A stretch of DNA of 64,000 bases from assembly GCA_003151275.1 (NCBI GenBank), contig PLXC01000120.1, positions 48,976 through 112,975 of the forward strand. The letters run 5' to 3'. This stretch comes from Candidatus Melainabacteria bacterium. Lineage in GTDB: Bacteria; Cyanobacteriota; Vampirovibrionia; Obscuribacterales; Obscuribacteraceae. This document shows positions 43,540 to 52,704 of the stretch, one piece after another. Position numbers and translations under genes: made by a program. Every line of letters starts with the position of its first letter. Positions within the stretch are counted from its first letter, which is position 1. The notes beneath the pieces are model-generated. The model was not told the DNA's origin. It saw only the letters and a list, made by a program, of their open reading frames with translations, and made no database searches.

Positions 43540-44583
43540 TTAGAGTGACACAGGATGGACTAACGGTTCTTCCTGCCGGGTGAGCAATTTTGCTATTTCC
43601 AACGAAATTGGCAGTTTGCACCGTTGCTCCATCCATAAGAACTGGCCGGCGCAATTGATCTCCAGAAATATGTGTTCACCTTCTGGTGTTACACAATAAT
43701 CCAGCGCACCATAATTCAAACCCAGCTTGCGCATAAGCTCTAGGGATTGCCGCGCCGTTGTCTCAGGTAAACGATGCGGTTCCATTTTGACTGAATAGTC
43801 TTGTCGCCAATCGATCTTTCCCTGGCCAGACTGCGAGTCTATTAGCGCGCAGAATATTTCCTGGCCAACTATAGTGACTCGAAGTTCAAACGCTTTGTCT
43901 ATGCGCTTCTGAAACAGATGCGGAGCGTATTGAACTTGCTGGAGAAACGCAAGATCTTGCTGCCGTAATTGCAGTGTCGATAGTCCTCTTGGATTTTCAT
44001 AACCAGGAATAGCGTGGTTGGAATTTTCCGCTATGAGTTTGTATACAACTTCTCCACCACAGTCGTGGAAAAATGATTCGACGAGTTCCGGATCGTTTGT
44101 CACCAGCGTCTTTGGAATTGTCATCCCTAAATCAGCTGCTAGTTTTAGTTGCCACAGCTTTTGCAAGCAGGCTTGATCTTTTCTGGGATGGTTGACCCAC
44201 AGACATGGGAGTGATGCAAACATTCCTTGCACAGTAGCTTGGGTCTCCAGCTTCACCATTTCTTCAAGCCACGACACAGCGAATTTATCGGTGACGATTT
44301 GTCCTGGTCTTCGATTCCAGATAGAGGCGCACGCAGAGAGATCTAGCGGTTCGTTATTTTGCTTTTGAATGGTGTATGACTGAGTGCCGCCCTCAAACGT
44401 GAGTGCTATCCGATAACTGTTTAGCAACTCTTCATAGCGCAGATAATGCACCACGGCATTCATCTCTTGCAGATGTCGCTCAACAGCCATTGCGTGCAAA
44501 TCGTTTGGCGAAGCGAGGATAAGGATGATGGGTTTCACGGTGAAGTTTTTGCGTGCGTTTTTCTGAGAATTCAGCAACGTCAC
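43540..44583 (-). CDS. MvdD/graspetide-type ATP-grasp ligase
   Basis: 347 aa. Typical signature: N-terminal IILILASPNDLHAMAVERHLQ, WNRRPGQ, then a linker-binding stretch CLQKLWQLKLAADLGMTIPKTLVTND, Lys in VVYKLIAE, FQKRIDKAFELRVTIVGQEIFCA, and the metal-binding end YGALDYCVTPEGEHIFLEINCAGQFLWMEQR. In MvdC/MvdD and MdnB/C these enzymes join Glu/Asp side chains to Thr/Ser/Lys of a ribosomal peptide. The start is GTG. It lies 70 bp downstream of the HprK-related gene, probably one transcript. No classical microviridin precursor is next to it; the Thr/Asp-tailed protein at 39791 is 3.5 kb away on the same strand. Confidence 0.88.
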   Translation of the reverse strand: MTLLNSQKNARKNFTVKPIILILASPNDLHAMAVERHLQEMNAVVHYLRYEELLNSYRIALTFEGGTQSYTIQKQNNEPLDLSACASIWNRRPGQIVTDKFAVSWLEEMVKLETQATVQGMFASLPCLWVNHPRKDQACLQKLWQLKLAADLGMTIPKTLVTNDPELVESFFHDCGGEVVYKLIAENSNHAIPGYENPRGLSTLQLRQQDLAFLQQVQYAPHLFQKRIDKAFELRVTIVGQEIFCALIDSQSGQGKIDWRQDYSVKMEPHRLPETTARQSLELMRKLGLNYGALDYCVTPEGEHIFLEINCAGQFLWMEQRCKLPISLEIAKLLTRQEEPLVHPVSL

Positions 44584-44653
44584 ATCGTCGCTCTAGTATT
44601 TGCGTCAGGCCGGTTTGCGATACTGCAAACATAGACTCGTTCGAACTTAGCAA

Positions 44654-45415
44654 TTATTCAATGCTGCAAAACTCAAGCAACTTTTGAACACGTTCCTGTA
44701 ACGAGCCTCCAGATAGTTTAAAGCAACGAGCGTTTGCAAGATAGTGTGAGAATCTCGCTGGTGCTTCCTTGTCGCGTGAAATGTTCGAATAAGGCAGGAT
44801 AGCCCGCGTGTACTCGTTCGCAGAGATAGGTTTGCAGTTAAGAACTTCGTCAGTTACGCCGCAAAAGTGCAAGGCAAAATCGAGATTCGCTTTTACATTT
44901 GTGGTTGAGGCAACATGTTTGGAATCTAGCCACTCTCCCAGCAAGATTGGCTTTGGCGCGTTGCCTGTTAGCTGTTCCAGAAGTTCGCTCGTGCCTTTCT
45001 TGAGCGAAAAAGGAGAACCAAAAGCAATAATTTCGCTTGTTGCAGGATCGATCAGTGTCAGATCTTCGGCGAGTACTTTCCATCCGTGATTCAGTGCTAA
45101 TGCCATTGTTGTCGTACTTTTCCCGGCTCCAGATTGGCCGGAAATCAATACTATTTTTCCATTAGCCGCGCGAAGACATGCTGCGTCGATCCAGTTGCAT
45201 CCATCATGCAGGCGAAGTACCGTATTTATCAGTTTGCGAAGATCTTGCACACCACTCATTTCAATTTCGCGGATCTCGTTTGGCGCTGTTTGCCACTGCG
45301 GACAGGTTGGAATTAAATGCGCCACCACTGTCTCGAAGGCAGGGTCGCAATTGCGCAATGTAAAAGCAACATTGCCTAGTTTATAGATCGTTTTAGATTC
45401 GTCGAGTGGAGTCAT
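44654..45415 (-). CDS. HprK-related kinase (HPr-rel-A type)
   Basis: 253 aa. P-loop GQSGAGKST at 93-101, then VLAEDLTLID (Asp/Glu catalytic region) and FGSPFSLKKG, the layout of HPr-kinase-related proteins that sit with PqqD-like and nucleotidyltransferase genes. The HPr-kinase N-terminal domain is only partly kept. In lasso pathways such kinases phosphorylate a peptide; here the substrate is unknown. It follows the 62-aa gene (44 bp) and precedes the ATP-grasp gene (70 bp), so the three form an apparent operon. Confidence 0.85.
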   Translation of the reverse strand: MTPLDESKTIYKLGNVAFTLRNCDPAFETVVAHLIPTCPQWQTAPNEIREIEMSGVQDLRKLINTVLRLHDGCNWIDAACLRAANGKIVLISGQSGAGKSTTTMALALNHGWKVLAEDLTLIDPATSEIIAFGSPFSLKKGTSELLEQLTGNAPKPILLGEWLDSKHVASTTNVKANLDFALHFCGVTDEVLNCKPISANEYTRAILPYSNISRDKEAPARFSHYLANARCFKLSGGSLQERVQKLLEFCSIE

Positions 45416-45459
45416 TGAATTGAGGCGATACGGCCTGTATATGGAATAATCGCGAGCGC

Positions 45460-45648
45460 TTAGTCAGTTGGAGTCAGGGGCTTGGTGATTATCTGAGCAC
45501 GAGCAAATCTGAGTGCATTTTTTGCTTTGTCAATCAATTCAGCAATGCTTGGACGAAAGAACCATCGATCAAATTTAATGATGTCGCCTTCCTTCACGTG
45601 ATGGCGCCTGGTGTAGCCACCATTGAGCTCTAAGACTTCAGACTGCAC
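45460..45648 (-). CDS. Small protein, 62 aa, first gene of the HprK/ATP-grasp operon
   Basis: GTG start with AGAAGG 7 nt upstream. Sequence has an antiparallel-beta style start (VLELNGGYTRRHHVKEGDIIKF), an aromatic FDRWFFRPS, and an amphipathic helix (IAELIDKAKNALRFARAQ). No signal peptide and no recognised family. Its place before the kinase and ligase makes it a candidate accessory protein or peptide substrate. Confidence 0.6.
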   Translation of the reverse strand: MQSEVLELNGGYTRRHHVKEGDIIKFDRWFFRPSIAELIDKAKNALRFARAQIITKPLTPTD

Positions 45649-46052
45649 CCAAATACCTTCTTGACTGCGGTAGTCTGCAGTTATGGTGCTGCTGATAGGC
45701 TGCAGCGTTTGGACTTTAACCGGATTTAGGTTTAAATGGCATTTAACTCGAATGCTAGCTGCACACTTCTACTCGTCCATGGCCAGGCAAAATCCTATCA
45801 CGTGTCTAGGTGCGCGCATGCGCTTTCGCCGTGATAGACAGTCCTTAACATGTCGAACCGATCATCCTTCGCAACCACAGGCGGATCTGAATTTTCAAGG
45901 AGAGATGAACCCACCGGCCCACCATTCGCGTATATAAGATACTTTGTCATAAATGCCAAAACCCGAAAAAATAACTCGCTAACCTGGTCGACATTATTTC
46001 GTAGAACCGTAGATATGCGAAGTCAAATTCCCAAAAGAGAGCCGCAGTCTAG
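45649..46052. promoter_or_regulatory. Upstream region of the HprK/ATP-grasp operon (404 bp)
   Basis: Should contain the promoter of the minus-strand operon. CTATCACG (45795-45802) and CGTGATAG (45830-45837) form an inverted repeat around a GCGCATGCGC palindrome. Open frames here have no good start sites. Confidence 0.4.
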
Positions 46053-48374
46053 TTAAAGCAAAGAACACATCGCCACTAAATAGCAAGCCGCACCACACAG
46101 CAGTGTTGTTTCAATACCCCAGACAATTGAGATGATTGATGCCAGCACCGAGCTCAAAACAGAGGTGGCACCATTTACAGCCCAGTACCACGAACCGGCA
46201 TTGGGAGCGTCTTTTGTGAATAGCGTGAGGCTCAGCGGAAAAGCCCAGCCCATAAAAAATCCGGGCACTGAAACAAGCGAGACAGCGGCAACCATTCGCT
46301 CCGTTAGTTGCACGGATTCGAGTGAAGGCAGCCAGCTTGCGAAGAGCCATGCAGTCACGGCGACAATCGCGGCGGATGATCCAAGTGATATCATCAATAA
46401 TTTTTTGGCTTTACCGAAACGATCGAGAAGCAATTGAGATATGTAGCTGCCAATACCGGCAGACATCAGCAAGGCAAATAAAACGACCGATAGTCCATAA
46501 GTCGGATTGCCCAACAAGATGGTCAAACGTTGAACCTGAGCCACTTCTATCAACATGAAGGCCACACCCAGAGCCGAGAACATCAGACCGGATTTAAATA
46601 TCTGTTTGGCGGTGCCAATCTTTCCACCCATTACTTTAATACACGGAAAAAGGATCACTATAATTACGAGAACCGCTGCTTGCATAAGCGTGAAAAACAA
46701 GAGCGCCAGACCCTTTCCTTGAGCAGGCTCTGCCAGAGAACTTTCAGTGGACGACGGTTGCACGGGCGTGAAGAAAAATGGGCGATCATCGCTGGGCATG
46801 CCTGGATCTGTAGCGTTACTTGTAATCGCGTTGGCAAAGGGTTCGATGCTGGCAACGCCTGGCACCCAGAGCAGCTTGTAGCGCTCCTTTTTGGCAATAT
46901 CTACTAATGCGTCAATATCTTTTTTGGAGAAGGCAGTCGGACTGACAAAGATGTTTCCGATGTTCACTTCACTTGATCGATAAGCACCAGAGATGAGCAT
47001 TATGTGGCTACTAACGTCTTCAATGCCGATAGATTTGAGGGCATTTTTAACCAGGAAAACCATCCGCAATAGTTGTGCTGATTCTTTCTCGTCGCCCCAA
47101 CGCAAAAACGAAAGCACGCCAGTCGGCTCCAAATGGCGCAAATATAAGTTGAACGCTTCTTTAGTGTATAGAACATTCTCGGTAAGCATAAAAGCGCCTG
47201 ATGAAGAGGCAGCCCAGGTGTCGACAAGCGAACATTGGATGACATCATATTTGGTGTTAGAGCGAGCCAACCAGTTTCGTGCTTCATCGTTGATGATCCG
47301 CACGCCTGGCCGTTGGGTCAGATGCCCGTTGAAGTCTGCGTAACGATCGCTAAGCATGGAAACTATTGCTGGATTGACTTCAATTCCATCGATGCGTTTT
47401 TGACCAAACAACAAACCTGTTAAAACATCACGACCGCCGCCGACTCCAATAACAAACAAGCTCGAATCAGGTCTGAGCCGATTGCCGACAGCGGTGATGT
47501 CGTGCTTGATCGGTTCTAATTCTTCTGGTGTAGCATTGCCACCAGTCATAACCGTAAAAGCACCAAAGTCGATGAACAGTCCCTTTTGAGGCACCTTCAG
47601 TGATGGCGGAACGGTGAATACTTTTGACCATGTGACTACAGCTTGATCATAAGTGCTGCAGGCAACACGTCCACTGGGGCTCCATTTCACATATTCGATA
47701 GGTCCAAAAATGGCGGACATAACGCCATAATGCCCTGGTGCAAAAACAGACAATGTGCACAATGCTATGGCGACACTGATGCCAGCAAAAGCACGGGTGG
47801 CCAATGTATGATTGGCTCTGTGAACGAAACAGATTGCGGCCAAAGCAGCTAGCATCCCTGCCATCGCGACGATAGCTTGTGGATCTGCGTAAGCAAGTCC
47901 GAGGATTAACAGCGGACAACCGATACTGGCGCCAATCAAGTCAGCGCAGTACAGTTTTCCGACTTCCCGAAAGCGCGTCAAACACAAAGAGATACAGGTT
48001 CCGGCAAAGAAAAATACGACCGAATACAAAACGAAAGTAGCGGCGATCCACCAAAATGGTCCGATGCTACTGATCGCATCGTTGACATAATTGTGAGTGA
48101 AATAAGCGACCGGAATGGCTCCGGAGAATAAGGTGCCACTAGTAACAAGTTTTTGGTGGAGAGCAAGGTCATCTTTCGGCGGGCGGGCAAAGGCGTACAA
48201 TGCTCCGGCGGTCAGCCCAAACATTGTCATGGATATAATCATGAAAGCGAAGTGGTAGCCGGCGCTAGCGCTGAAAACGCGCGTCAGCAATAGCTCCAGC
48301 AACACCATTGCCATGGCGGCGAAACCGAGTCCGATACGTACTCTGATTGTAGATTTAGCAAGAAGTTCGTTCAC
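46053..48374 (-). CDS. Multi-pass membrane spermidine-synthase-like methyltransferase-fold protein
   Basis: 773 aa. About six membrane helices at the N-terminus, a spermidine-synthase-like SAM-binding domain at about 280-510 (FVIGVGGGRDVLTGLL, IDGIEVNPAIVSMLSDRY, YDVIQCSLVDTW), then about seven more helices (LFSALGVAFMLIEVAQVQRLTILLG). This is the fused MFS/spermidine-synthase layout; true polyamine synthesis is uncertain in this membrane branch. GTG start overlapping the stop of the FtsB-like gene by one base (TAGTG), so translation is coupled. Confidence 0.88.
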   Translation of the reverse strand: MNELLAKSTIRVRIGLGFAAMAMVLLELLLTRVFSASAGYHFAFMIISMTMFGLTAGALYAFARPPKDDLALHQKLVTSGTLFSGAIPVAYFTHNYVNDAISSIGPFWWIAATFVLYSVVFFFAGTCISLCLTRFREVGKLYCADLIGASIGCPLLILGLAYADPQAIVAMAGMLAALAAICFVHRANHTLATRAFAGISVAIALCTLSVFAPGHYGVMSAIFGPIEYVKWSPSGRVACSTYDQAVVTWSKVFTVPPSLKVPQKGLFIDFGAFTVMTGGNATPEELEPIKHDITAVGNRLRPDSSLFVIGVGGGRDVLTGLLFGQKRIDGIEVNPAIVSMLSDRYADFNGHLTQRPGVRIINDEARNWLARSNTKYDVIQCSLVDTWAASSSGAFMLTENVLYTKEAFNLYLRHLEPTGVLSFLRWGDEKESAQLLRMVFLVKNALKSIGIEDVSSHIMLISGAYRSSEVNIGNIFVSPTAFSKKDIDALVDIAKKERYKLLWVPGVASIEPFANAITSNATDPGMPSDDRPFFFTPVQPSSTESSLAEPAQGKGLALLFFTLMQAAVLVIIVILFPCIKVMGGKIGTAKQIFKSGLMFSALGVAFMLIEVAQVQRLTILLGNPTYGLSVVLFALLMSAGIGSYISQLLLDRFGKAKKLLMISLGSSAAIVAVTAWLFASWLPSLESVQLTERMVAAVSLVSVPGFFMGWAFPLSLTLFTKDAPNAGSWYWAVNGATSVLSSVLASIISIVWGIETTLLCGAACYLVAMCSLL

Positions 48375-48655
48375 TACTTACCGAGTCGAACGATGATCTC
48401 GTCGGGTCCAGCCAGATTGAGGCGTTCGCGGGCCAGGCGCTCAACGCCGGTTGATGAGCGGTAGTTGGATAAGCCTTCGCGAAGCTCTTTGTTAATCTCT
48501 TGCGATTGAGCTTGTCCTGATTTGAGAGAGATTGCTTGTTTATTCAAGAAAATTTGTCGATCAACCGAACTATATATAGATCTTCCGGCATGATAAAGCG
48601 CAAGCACAGTAACTGCCAAAATAAATATCTCACGCGTTGCTCTGGTTTTAGTCAT
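48374..48655 (-). CDS. FtsB/DivIC-like septum formation initiator
   Basis: 93 aa: short N-terminal tail, one membrane helix (EIFILAVTVLALYHAGRSIY), a coiled coil (QAISLKSGQAQSQEINKELREGLSNYRS) and the typical end VERLARERLNLAGPDEIIVRLG. The family bridges division proteins at the septum. It sits between a phosphohexomutase gene (14 bp gap) and the spermidine-synthase-like gene (1-bp overlap). Confidence 0.88.
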   Translation of the reverse strand: MTKTRATREIFILAVTVLALYHAGRSIYSSVDRQIFLNKQAISLKSGQAQSQEINKELREGLSNYRSSTGVERLARERLNLAGPDEIIVRLGK

Positions 48656-48669
48656 CTTCGTTTCCGTTT

Positions 48670-50133
48670 CTAGTGACGGGCTGCAGCTTCCATAACCGGC
48701 TTGGAATCAAGGTCGGCTAATATCTTGTCCACTTGCTGATTGAAATCAGCCATAACTTTCTCGACTTGCTCTACTGATGTACCTTCAAAGTAAAGGCGTA
48801 CCAAAGGTTCTGTTCCACTCGGTCGAATCAAAACCCAGTTGTTGTGATCGATGAACAACTTCAAGCCGTCCTTGCGGCCCACTTCAGTGATCTTGTGACC
48901 GGCCAGACTGGTCATTGGAGCTTCTTTCAAGCAATCCATCAGCCTTTTCTGAGTGCGCATGGTTAGTTTCAAATCAGCGCGTCTGTAGATCAATTCAAAG
49001 CCAGCTTCAGCGACTAAGTCTTTCCAGATTTGAGAGATCGGTTTTCGCTCATAAGCCATCATTTCAATCAACAAAAGATTGGCCATGATCCCGTCTTTTT
49101 CCGGAATGTGCCCTACAATCGTGACACCGCCGGATTCTTCGCCACCGATCAGGTGTTCGCATTGGCGCATTTGTTCGCCGACATATTTAAATCCAACCGC
49201 TGTTTCGATGTAGGTCAACCCGTACAGTTCGCACAACCGATCCAGCAAGTGCGTGGTGGCGACGGTGCGAACCACAGTGCCCTTCTTACCATGGTTTTTG
49301 ACGAGGTGTCGAGTCAACAAGCAGAGCAAGTGATTCGGAGAAAGGTAGTTCCCCTCTTCGTCGATAGCCGCAAACCGGTCCGCATCACCATCCGTAGCCA
49401 GCCCTGCGTCCAGCTTCTCGCTGCGAACAGCCTTGACCAGATCTTGCAAATATTGATACTTAGGCTCGGGCATGCCACCGCCAAAAAGTGGATCACGCCA
49501 GTCGTGCAGAACGGTAAGCTTTACGCCAGCTTCGAGCAGCAGTTTATCAAGGTAACCACGGCTAGTGCTGTAAAGCGCGTCATAACCAACCTTCAATCCC
49601 GCAGCGCCGATTTTCTTCATGTCAATCAATTTATTCAGCGCCACTAAATATGGTGCTGCAGGGTTGAAGCGCGGCACTTCCACATCTTGCACTTCGTAGT
49701 GATCAGGCTTTTCGTTCAAGTGCGAAACAATCTCAGCGGTGATGTCATCGGTAGCAGGTCCGGCATAATGCGGAATGTACTTGATGCCGCAGTATTCAGG
49801 CGGATTGTGGCTGGCGGTGAACTGCAAAGCGCCGGCGGTGGGCTCATGCTGGGTTGCATGGGCGATGCACGGAGTAGGCACGTCGCGGTCGACTACTTTC
49901 GCTGGAATGCCCATAGTAATTAAAACTTGTGCCGCTCTAAGAGCAAATTTGTCAGCCATAAAGCGAGTGTCGTAGCCAATCAGCAGAGGTACCTTGGTGC
50001 CACCATTCTGATGGTAATTGTTGCGCACGTACAAACCAACGGCATATGCAACTCGCTCGACATTGGCAAACGTGAAGTCCTCGGCAATGATCGCTCTCCA
50101 GCCATCTGTGCCGAAACTGATTACATCAGACAT
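48670..50133 (-). CDS. Alpha-D-phosphohexomutase (phosphoglucomutase/phosphomannomutase)
   Basis: 487 aa. Active-site serine loop TASHNPPEYCG, Mg loop DGDADRFA, sugar-binding loop GGEESGG, phosphate-binding RPSGTEPLVRLYF. N-terminal ISFGTDGWRAI. It interconverts hexose 1- and 6-phosphates and feeds sugar-nucleotide synthesis. Which hexose is used cannot be read from sequence alone. GGGAG precedes the start by about 8-10 nt. First gene of the hexomutase-ftsB-spermidine-synthase-like unit. Confidence 0.95.
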   Translation of the reverse strand: MSDVISFGTDGWRAIIAEDFTFANVERVAYAVGLYVRNNYHQNGGTKVPLLIGYDTRFMADKFALRAAQVLITMGIPAKVVDRDVPTPCIAHATQHEPTAGALQFTASHNPPEYCGIKYIPHYAGPATDDITAEIVSHLNEKPDHYEVQDVEVPRFNPAAPYLVALNKLIDMKKIGAAGLKVGYDALYSTSRGYLDKLLLEAGVKLTVLHDWRDPLFGGGMPEPKYQYLQDLVKAVRSEKLDAGLATDGDADRFAAIDEEGNYLSPNHLLCLLTRHLVKNHGKKGTVVRTVATTHLLDRLCELYGLTYIETAVGFKYVGEQMRQCEHLIGGEESGGVTIVGHIPEKDGIMANLLLIEMMAYERKPISQIWKDLVAEAGFELIYRRADLKLTMRTQKRLMDCLKEAPMTSLAGHKITEVGRKDGLKLFIDHNNWVLIRPSGTEPLVRLYFEGTSVEQVEKVMADFNQQVDKILADLDSKPVMEAAARH

Positions 50134-50154
50134 GTATTACTAACTCCCAACAGG

Positions 50155-51717
50155 CTAAGCCGATAGATAACTAGTTACGTATTCTTGCACAGAGTCCCAA
50201 GCAGTGCCTGCTTGATGATGTCCCCTAAAGTTCGGATCGATGGCGCGACTGCCTGGTGCCCAGACGTTCTGTGGTTTCACGTCAGTTAATTGGTCTTCAC
50301 CTTCGAATTGAATCACTGAGCCGTCTCGTCCGTAGAACCTGAAAGTGCCGGACGGTTCCGCCGCCAGCCAATGGAAACGGTCGCCCGCTGGCCCATCTTC
50401 ACCTGGCAAACTCTGGAACCTGGTCATCATGCGGAAACCGTCAGATGCAAAAACTGCCGTCAAAAAGTTCCAGGCACCGTCTCGTCCAACAATGCTGCGC
50501 CGCTCGATGTGTAGCTCTTTGACCAGGTCAAGGCTCCAGAACTGCCCATCAAAGCGCCTGACACTCAAACAGCCACTTGGATCCACACTCATCGATTCGC
50601 CGGCGGCTCGCACACGACCTTCAATGTCGCGCACAACCACGCCGTGCCTGTCACGTTCACCGACCGAATGCATTTGTCCGTTCCGATCTGAGCGCACAAA
50701 ACCCTGCGGTTGCCCATCATTGTCATAGGCAATGGCGATTGAAACACCTAGTCCCGAACGTATATGCCTTACACGTCCAAGAGCATCTTTCTTAAGCTCA
50801 GCTCCATTATCGAAGCGTTCGATGCGTTCGCCGTCAGGCAAATTGGCAATGCGCGGTTGATCGTTGACCAACCTCTTGAACAATTGGCCGCGATCGCGAC
50901 GACTCTTGCCAAACTTCTGGCGCAATGCAGATACGTTGGATATCTTCTCAGGCAGATCTGTATCGTAAGTATCACCATCAATGCTCGGTAACGCCGGCGG
51001 CAAAGCCGCAGGCAAGAGAGGTGATGTGCGAAGAAACTCTGGTTGGAAATCGATCAAATAATCCAAGTCACCATCTGTAGGGTCAAACAGACAGTTGAAC
51101 CAATTATCCAAATCCAACGCTGAGTTAGAATCGTTGCCCAACTCAGAGCCGGAAGAATGCTCGCTCTCGTCACTTTCAGTGAATGAATCTGGTTGAGAAT
51201 ATTCGTCCACAATGCGGCCGGTTGCGCAGCTGAGTCGCTCGTGTATCAACTCGTGTTCCTGGCCGACGACAATTGCGAAGTCATGCTCGTAATCGATATC
51301 TTCTATGCTAGGCGTCATCAACGCTTGCTCTGCAATCGTGCTTGCTAGACGACCCAGAACCCCTTCCGGAGTTGCTTCATGGGTTATGCCGATGCTAATG
51401 GTAGCCACGTCAGGCACCATGTTCTGGCGCTTGCGAGCGACAAGTTCGTTCACGTCGAATTCGGAATTGGCGGAATTTTTCACCATCGCAAAGTCAGGCA
51501 CGCTGGCGTTTTGCAATAGATCTCTTTCGGCATAGCCAGCCGTTTTTGAAAGAAAATTCAAGAGCTGAGTCGAGCGTGTTGCCGTGTCTTTGCAGTCGTT
51601 GCGGCGAGCTTGACCAGACGACTCTAGTGAACCGAGCTTGCGATAGCCAGCACGTGGATCACAGCGGAGACGACCCTGTGCCCGAAGTTGGTGACGTGGC
51701 CAACCGTTGATTTCCAT
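50155..51717 (-). CDS. YD/RHS-like protein, 520 aa
   Basis: No signal peptide. The N-terminus is Arg-rich; a central acidic, Ser/Asp/Glu-rich segment (TESDESEHSSGSELGNDSNS) follows. The C-terminal half has YD-like beta repeats: LPDGERIERFDNGAELKKDAL, GRVRHIRSGLG, IAYDNDGQPQGFVRSDRNGQ, RFYGRDGSVIQFEGEDQ. These match strands seen in the 2157-4139 and 27641-31276 proteins. The start ATG has AAGG 4 nt upstream. Probably a surface or secreted protein; no toxin domain recognised. Confidence 0.75.
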   Translation of the reverse strand: MEINGWPRHQLRAQGRLRCDPRAGYRKLGSLESSGQARRNDCKDTATRSTQLLNFLSKTAGYAERDLLQNASVPDFAMVKNSANSEFDVNELVARKRQNMVPDVATISIGITHEATPEGVLGRLASTIAEQALMTPSIEDIDYEHDFAIVVGQEHELIHERLSCATGRIVDEYSQPDSFTESDESEHSSGSELGNDSNSALDLDNWFNCLFDPTDGDLDYLIDFQPEFLRTSPLLPAALPPALPSIDGDTYDTDLPEKISNVSALRQKFGKSRRDRGQLFKRLVNDQPRIANLPDGERIERFDNGAELKKDALGRVRHIRSGLGVSIAIAYDNDGQPQGFVRSDRNGQMHSVGERDRHGVVVRDIEGRVRAAGESMSVDPSGCLSVRRFDGQFWSLDLVKELHIERRSIVGRDGAWNFLTAVFASDGFRMMTRFQSLPGEDGPAGDRFHWLAAEPSGTFRFYGRDGSVIQFEGEDQLTDVKPQNVWAPGSRAIDPNFRGHHQAGTAWDSVQEYVTSYLSA

Positions 51718-51853
51718 CCGGCCTTCTGTGCTGGATTATTTGCCGCGTTTAACTGTCGGAACCCCCGACAGCCTGGCTGCTTCCCCCAACCGCGGTTTAA
51801 TATTAGCACTCAGAACTGTTTCTTGGAATCCCGTACGCACGTCCGTACGCGAC

Positions 51854-52645
51854 TTAGAGCCATCCCCGAACTTGCAATGATTCCGCCATGCGAATGCCCT
51901 GTGTACGCTCGTCGTACATCGCAACAGCAAATTGTGCCATCGTAATTTTGCTCTGGCTGAGTAAAGTTTCAGCTAACCAAAGTGAATTCATTTCTTGTTC
52001 GGTGACATAACCGGCACTCAAGATTAGCTCCTTAACAGGAATCTCTGGCGCAATGCTCATTTGATTCGTCAGCGCTTGCACTTCAGCTGGTCCAATAATT
52101 TGAGCGTACTTGAGCAACTCGATCAGCGTCGGCAATTGTGCAGCGACAATCGGCTGAGTTCTGACGAGTTGAACTTTCTCTGGCTCGCGAGTGACGCTAG
52201 CTGCAGTAATCGGTTCAAGCGTGCCATCTTCTGGGATAGTTTCGTTTTGGATTAACCACTCGCGGCCAGTGATCAAATCGTGGCTCAGCCTAAGACGAGG
52301 CTTACGAAGAATGAAACCGGCGGTGAGAATTTTGTAGTAATCGTGGCGATTCTCTTTGACGTTTTGGGTGCGCAAAAATTTCTTGGCCGCGCGCAAATAG
52401 CCGGCGACCACGAGACTCTGCGGCACGTCGCAACGCAGCCCGAGCAGCTCGTAATAGTTTGAAGGACGTTCAGGAACGTTAGTCTTCGGTGGTGGCATCA
52501 AGTCAGGGAAGAGTTGATAAAGTTCGCGAGCCGACCTGACCACGCCAGCGCTGTCGGAATCAGCCCAACTCAATCGCAAAGCCGAGCAGAGAATTTGACT
52601 CTCTAACTCAATTCGGTTAGCACCACCGGATCCGACATCAGCCAT
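51854..52645 (-). CDS. J-domain-like protein lacking HPD
   Basis: 263 aa. Residues about 65-130 (NYYELLGLRCDVPQSLVVAGYLRAAKKFLR...YYKILTAGFILRKPRLRLSHD) have the spacing of a J domain, but the HPD that activates Hsp70 is absent. The C-terminal part is helical (LPTLIELLKYAQIIGPAEVQALTNQM, TEQEMNSLWLAETLLSQ), a pattern like proteins that bind kinases or secretion parts. Followed 59 bp upstream by the FHA gene on the same strand; the pair may work together. Confidence 0.65.
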   Translation of the reverse strand: MADVGSGGANRIELESQILCSALRLSWADSDSAGVVRSARELYQLFPDLMPPPKTNVPERPSNYYELLGLRCDVPQSLVVAGYLRAAKKFLRTQNVKENRHDYYKILTAGFILRKPRLRLSHDLITGREWLIQNETIPEDGTLEPITAASVTREPEKVQLVRTQPIVAAQLPTLIELLKYAQIIGPAEVQALTNQMSIAPEIPVKELILSAGYVTEQEMNSLWLAETLLSQSKITMAQFAVAMYDERTQGIRMAESLQVRGWL

Positions 52646-52704
52646 TCGTGGTTTCTAGAACCCCCACTCCAACATTGCTGCAATAAACAACTTTAGCCAC
52701 AGAA

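Noticed and set aside
38131..45648. Classical lasso peptide cluster
   Set aside because: PqqD-like and HprK-like genes are present, but no asparagine-synthetase-like cyclase and no transglutaminase-like leader peptidase.
45649..45768. Longer first gene for the HprK/ATP-grasp operon
   Set aside because: The frame of the 62-aa gene stays open back to 45768, but there is no start codon there, whereas GTG 45648 has a good ribosome-binding site.
49030..49647. Long plus-strand frame opposite the phosphohexomutase gene
   Set aside because: Antisense shadow of a well-supported enzyme gene.
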